8,516 nt of DNA from the NCBI GenBank assembly GCA_902795095.1, contig CADBKB010000017.1:18337-26852 (forward strand), given 5' to 3'. A program made the translations under genes and the position numbers. Source of the stretch: Oscillospiraceae bacterium. GTDB taxonomy: Bacteria; Bacillota_A; Clostridia; Oscillospirales; Oscillospiraceae. The notes beneath the pieces were generated by a model. That model saw nothing but the letters and a program-made list of their open reading frames with translations, was not told where the DNA came from and made no database searches. Below are positions 5,526 to 8,516 of the stretch, piece after piece (position 1 is the stretch's first letter; each line of letters opens with the position of its first letter).

Positions 5526-6527
5526 ATGATCGTTGTACTCAAACCCCAAACCACCGAGGAAAAGCGGGACCATCTCATCGCCTGGCTCCGGAGCCAGGGT
5601 GTGGACATCCATCTGTCCGTGGGCACGGACTATACCATCATCGGCCTGGTGGGCAATACCGCCGGCATCGATGTGGAGCTGCTGGAGAGCCTGGAGATGG
5701 TCATGGCGGTGCGCCGCGTGGGCGAGCCGTTCAAGCAGTGCAACCGCATGTTCCACCCCGCCGACACCGTCATCGAGGTGGGCGGCGTGAAGATCGGCGG
5801 CGGCAATTTCTGCATGATCGCCGGCCCCTGCTCCGTGGAAAGCGAGGAGCAGATCTTAGAGGTGGCCCGGGCCATTCAGGCCTCCGGCGCCACGATCCTG
5901 CGCGGCGGCGCCTTCAAGCCCCGCACCTCTCCCTATGCCTTCCAGGGCCTGCGCTTCGAGGGGCTCAAGCTCCTGTCCGAGGCCAAGCGGATCACGGGGC
6001 TGCCCATCGTCTCGGAGATCATGAATGTCAACCATCTGCCCCTGTTTGAGGATGTGGATATCATCCAGGTTGGGGCGCGGAATATGCAGAATTTCGACCT
6101 GCTGCAGGAGCTGGGCCACAGCGGCAAGCCGGTGCTGCTCAAGCGCGGCCTGGCCAACACCCTCAAGGAGCTGCTCATGAGCGCCGAGTACATCATGGCC
6201 GGCGGCAATGAGCAGGTCATCCTCTGCGAGCGGGGCATCCGCACCTTTGAGACCTATACGAGAAATACCCTGGACCTTTCCGCCGTGCCCAAGCTCCATG
6301 AGCTCAGTCATCTGCCGGTGGTGGTGGACCCGAGCCACGCCACGGGCGAGGCGAAGCTGGTGCCCTCCATGGCGCTGGCGGCGGCCGCCTGCGGCGCCGA
6401 CGGCCTGATGATCGAGGTGCACAACGATCCGGCCCGCGCCAAGTGCGACGGCGCCCAGTCCCTGACCCCGGCCCAGTTCGACGATCTGGCCCGCCGGGTG
6501 CGTGCGGTACGGGAGGCTCTGGCATGA
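5526..6527 (+). CDS. aroF: 3-deoxy-7-phosphoheptulonate (DAHP) synthase, type I-beta
   Basis: The enzyme joins phosphoenolpyruvate and erythrose 4-phosphate to make DAHP, the first committed step of the shikimate pathway. The 333 residues match the type I-beta form: an N-terminal ferredoxin-like/ACT-like domain (about 1-66) and a TIM barrel. Metal ligands expected from the Thermotoga enzyme are C102 (AGPCSVES, 99-106), H271 (DPSHATG, 268-274), E297 (EVHNDP) and D308. Substrate-binding motifs are GGAFKPRTSPYAFQG (127-141), QVGARNMQNF (181-190), LLKRG (204-208) and CERGIRTFE (234-242). In the Thermotoga relative the N-terminal domain mediates feedback inhibition by Tyr and Phe; the same is likely here. 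AGGAGG (5513-5518) is 7 bases before the ATG. It is the first structural gene after the attenuator and overlaps tyrA by ATGA. Naming of this subclass varies (aroF, aroG, aroA). Confidence 0.95.
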   Translation: MIVVLKPQTTEEKRDHLIAWLRSQGVDIHLSVGTDYTIIGLVGNTAGIDVELLESLEMVMAVRRVGEPFKQCNRMFHPADTVIEVGGVKIGGGNFCMIAGPCSVESEEQILEVARAIQASGATILRGGAFKPRTSPYAFQGLRFEGLKLLSEAKRITGLPIVSEIMNVNHLPLFEDVDIIQVGARNMQNFDLLQELGHSGKPVLLKRGLANTLKELLMSAEYIMAGGNEQVILCERGIRTFETYTRNTLDLSAVPKLHELSHLPVVVDPSHATGEAKLVPSMALAAAACGADGLMIEVHNDPARAKCDGAQSLTPAQFDDLARRVRAVREALA

Positions 6528-7354
6528 GAGTCGGGATCCTGGGCCTGGGCCTCATCGGCGGCTCCCTGGTCAAGGCCTTCCGGGAGCGCACCGACGCCAC
6601 CGTGCTGGGCTGCGACGCTGACGCCTCCGTGGAGGGGTTTGCGAGGCTGTCCGATATGGTGCACGGCGAGCTGAATGGGGAAACCGTCGGCACGTGCGAC
6701 CTGCTGATCCTGGCGGCCTATCCAGCCGCCTCCAAGGCATGGCTGGAGGAAAACGCCCCCCGCATTTCTCCCAAAGCCATCGTGCTCGACTGCCTGGGCA
6801 CCAAGGAGCGCATCTGCGCTCTGGGCTTCCGGCTGGCGGAGGAGTACGGCTTCACCTTCGTGGGCGGCCATCCCATGGCGGGCAGCGAGCGCTCCGGCAT
6901 CAAGTATGCCCGGGCGGATCTGTTCGACGGCGCCTCCATGGTGCTGGTGCCGCCGGATCCCGATGATATCCTGCTGCTGCAGCGGCTTCGCACCCTTCTG
7001 CGGCCCCTGGGCTTTGCCCATTTCCCGGTGACGACGGCGCAAGAGCATGACCGCCGCATCGGCTTCACCTCTCAGCTGCCCCATCTGATCTCCAACGCCC
7101 TGGTGCAGAGCCCCAGCGCGGCGCTGCACGCGGGCTTCTCCGCCGGAAGCTTCCGGGATATGACCCGGGTGGCGGAGCTCAATCCGCGGATGTGGACCGA
7201 GCTCTTCCTGGAAAACAGGGAGAACCTGCTCGCGGAGCTGGACAGCCTGCTGTCCTGCCTCTCCCGCTATCAGCTCGCCCTGGAGCACCGCGATGAGGCT
7301 GCGCTTATCGCCCTGCTGGAATCCGGCAGCCTCAGAAAGAAGGAGATTTCATGA
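6524..7354 (+). CDS. tyrA: Prephenate dehydrogenase
   Basis: The enzyme oxidatively decarboxylates prephenate to 4-hydroxyphenylpyruvate, the tyrosine-specific branch step. It has 276 residues and is a stand-alone form with no chorismate mutase and no C-terminal ACT domain. The N-terminal Rossmann fold shows GLGLIGGS (7-14) and an acidic D31 at the end of the second strand, which favours NAD over NADP. The active-site region shows GHPMAGSERSG (115-125) with H116, then EHDRRIGFTSQLPH (174-187) with H175, Q184 and H187, and SFRDMTR (209-215). The start at 6524 is set by GGGAGG (6511-6516) and the ATGA overlap with the DAHP synthase stop; the frame is open upstream to 6443, but only inside that gene. 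Arogenate specificity cannot be excluded from sequence alone. Its place in a Tyr/Phe-leader operon fits the branch it serves. Confidence 0.94.
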   Translation: MRVGILGLGLIGGSLVKAFRERTDATVLGCDADASVEGFARLSDMVHGELNGETVGTCDLLILAAYPAASKAWLEENAPRISPKAIVLDCLGTKERICALGFRLAEEYGFTFVGGHPMAGSERSGIKYARADLFDGASMVLVPPDPDDILLLQRLRTLLRPLGFAHFPVTTAQEHDRRIGFTSQLPHLISNALVQSPSAALHAGFSAGSFRDMTRVAELNPRMWTELFLENRENLLAELDSLLSCLSRYQLALEHRDEAALIALLESGSLRKKEIS

Positions 7355-8406
7355 TCACCGTCCGCGTCAACGCCTCCCGCGACTATGACATCCACATCGG
7401 CCCCGGCCTGCTGGCCGAGGCCGGCGAGCGCATCAAGCCGTTCTGCCCCGGCGCCGTCTGCGCCGTCGTCACCGACGATATCGTGGACGCGCTCTATGCC
7501 CGAGCATTGGAAAAGAGCCTGCGCAAGTCCGGCCTGCGCTGCGTGAAATTCGTATTTTCCAACGGAGAGTGCGGCAAGAATGCCGAAAACTATATCAATT
7601 TGCTGAATTTCCTGGCCGAAAACCGTCTGACCCGCGCCGACTGCGTCGTGGCCCTGGGCGGCGGCGTGCCGGGGGACCTGGCGGGCTTCGCTGCGGCCAC
7701 CTATCTGCGCGGGGTCGCCTTTGTCCAGATCCCCACCACCCTGCTGGCGGCGGTGGACTCCTCCGTGGGCGGCAAGACGGCCATTGATCTGGCCGGGGGC
7801 AAAAACCTGGCGGGGGCCTTCTATCAGCCCAGTCTGGTGCTCTGCGATACCGATACCCTCGCCACCCTGCCGGACGTCCAATTCCGCGCGGGCTGCGCCG
7901 AGGTCATCAAATATGCCATGCTGTTCAGCGAAAGCATGTTCAACGACCTCATGGTCTGCGGCCCCGCCTTCCGACGGGAGGCTGTCATCGCCCGGTGCGT
8001 GTCGCTCAAGCGGGACATCGTGGCCGAAGACGAGTTTGATCGGGGCAGCCGCCAGCTGCTGAACCTTGGCCACACCGTGGGCCACGCCATCGAAAAGCTG
8101 AGCGGCTACACCGTGCCGCACGGCCAGGCGGTGGCCATCGGCATGTCGGTCATCACCCGGGCGGCCGCGGCCGAGGGCCTGTGCAGTCCCGACTGCGCCG
8201 ACGCCATGGACGATATCCTCGGCCGGTTTGATCTGCCCAACGCCTGCCCCTACGAAGCCGACGCCCTGGCCGCGGCCATGACTGCGGACAAGAAGCGCCA
8301 CGGCGACGCCATCACCCTGGTGATTCCCCGGGATGTGGGCCAGTGCGTTCTGTACGAGCTGGCAGCGGACAGGCTCGGCGCGTTTGTAAAGGCGGGCCTC
8401 GCATGA
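7351..8406 (+). CDS. aroB: 3-dehydroquinate synthase
   Basis: The enzyme cyclises DAHP to 3-dehydroquinate, the second shikimate step, using NAD and a divalent metal, usually zinc or cobalt. The 351 residues are a normal full length. Visible motifs are the NAD-binding GGGVPGDLAGF (103-113), PTTLLAAVDSSVGGKT (128-143), NLAGAFYQP (152-160), AEVIKYA (183-189), LGHTVGHAIE (239-248), PHGQAVAIG (256-264) and DKK (313-315). By homology with the fungal enzyme the metal ligands are E184, H241 and H257. AAGGAG (7340-7345) lies 5 bases before the ATG, which overlaps the tyrA stop as ATGA. The stop in turn overlaps the start of aroA. Confidence 0.97.
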   Translation: MITVRVNASRDYDIHIGPGLLAEAGERIKPFCPGAVCAVVTDDIVDALYARALEKSLRKSGLRCVKFVFSNGECGKNAENYINLLNFLAENRLTRADCVVALGGGVPGDLAGFAAATYLRGVAFVQIPTTLLAAVDSSVGGKTAIDLAGGKNLAGAFYQPSLVLCDTDTLATLPDVQFRAGCAEVIKYAMLFSESMFNDLMVCGPAFRREAVIARCVSLKRDIVAEDEFDRGSRQLLNLGHTVGHAIEKLSGYTVPHGQAVAIGMSVITRAAAAEGLCSPDCADAMDDILGRFDLPNACPYEADALAAAMTADKKRHGDAITLVIPRDVGQCVLYELAADRLGAFVKAGLA

Positions 8407-8516
8407 TCGCCCGACTGACGCCGCGCCCCCTGCGGGGAGAGATCGCGGCCCTGCCCTCCAAATCCCAGGCCCACCGCGCTTTGATCTGCGCCGCCCTGGC
8501 GAAGGGGCGGACCCGG
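8403..8516 (+). CDS. aroA: EPSP synthase (3-phosphoshikimate 1-carboxyvinyltransferase), 5' end only
   Basis: The first 38 codons are present and the gene runs off the right edge. The product would transfer the enolpyruvyl group of PEP to shikimate 3-phosphate. The N-terminal active-site motif is clear: PSKSQAHRALICAAL (18-32), where K20, S21 and R25 match the substrate-binding Lys, Ser and Arg of the family. The ATG at 8403 overlaps the aroB stop as ATGA. Only a weak AAAGG (8388-8392) is seen upstream, so translation may depend on coupling with aroB. Too little is present to place it in the glyphosate-sensitive or tolerant class. Confidence 0.9.
   Translation, partial: MIARLTPRPLRGEIAALPSKSQAHRALICAALAKGRTR

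Noticed and set aside
6443..6523. N-terminal extension of tyrA
   Set aside because: It lies within the DAHP synthase gene in another frame; the Rossmann fold begins right at the ATG at 6524.
7270..8301. Minus-strand open frame of 343 codons opposite aroB
   Set aside because: It is an antisense shadow of aroB; no ribosome binding site and no motifs.

Overview
The window is a GC-rich chromosomal stretch, most likely from a Gram-positive bacterium of the Clostridia; a gut Oscillospiraceae-like organism is my inference. The evidence is strong AGGAGG-type ribosome binding sites, sigmaA-type promoters, an S-layer-homology (SLH) surface protein, a membrane-anchored GH25 lysozyme, and a type I-beta DAHP synthase of the Thermotoga/Bacillus kind. 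I see no mobile element, CRISPR array, tRNA or rRNA. Nearly every base is coding, and the two intergenic stretches (739-912 and 5220-5525) carry the regulation.

Region 1 (1-738, minus strand): the first 246 codons of a membrane-anchored CapA-like protein that runs off the left edge. The residues expected at the metal/active site of CapA enzymes are replaced. Region 2 (739-912): a divergent promoter region.

Region 3 (913-5219, plus strand) is an apparent three-gene operon: a GH25 muramidase with an N-terminal anchor; a secreted 702-residue protein with a His/Cys pair resembling clan CD (caspase/gingipain-like) cysteine peptidases and three C-terminal SLH repeats; and diaminopimelate decarboxylase (lysA), whose start codon overlaps the stop of the SLH gene. 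The theme is the cell wall and its diaminopimelate/lysine supply.

Region 4 (5220-5525) is the most interesting part. A near-consensus promoter is followed by a previously unmarked 27-codon leader peptide containing Phe-Tyr-Tyr-Tyr-Tyr-Phe, then by RNA segments that can form either a leader hairpin plus an intrinsic terminator, or an antiterminator. This is the architecture of classical ribosome-mediated transcription attenuation, responding to charged tRNA-Tyr and tRNA-Phe.

Region 5 (5526-8516, plus strand) is the aromatic biosynthesis operon it should control: DAHP synthase (aroF-type), prephenate dehydrogenase (tyrA), 3-dehydroquinate synthase (aroB) and the start of EPSP synthase (aroA), each joined to the next by a 4-base ATGA overlap. 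The leader would set operon transcription by Tyr/Phe availability, while the N-terminal domain of the DAHP synthase probably gives allosteric feedback on the same pathway.
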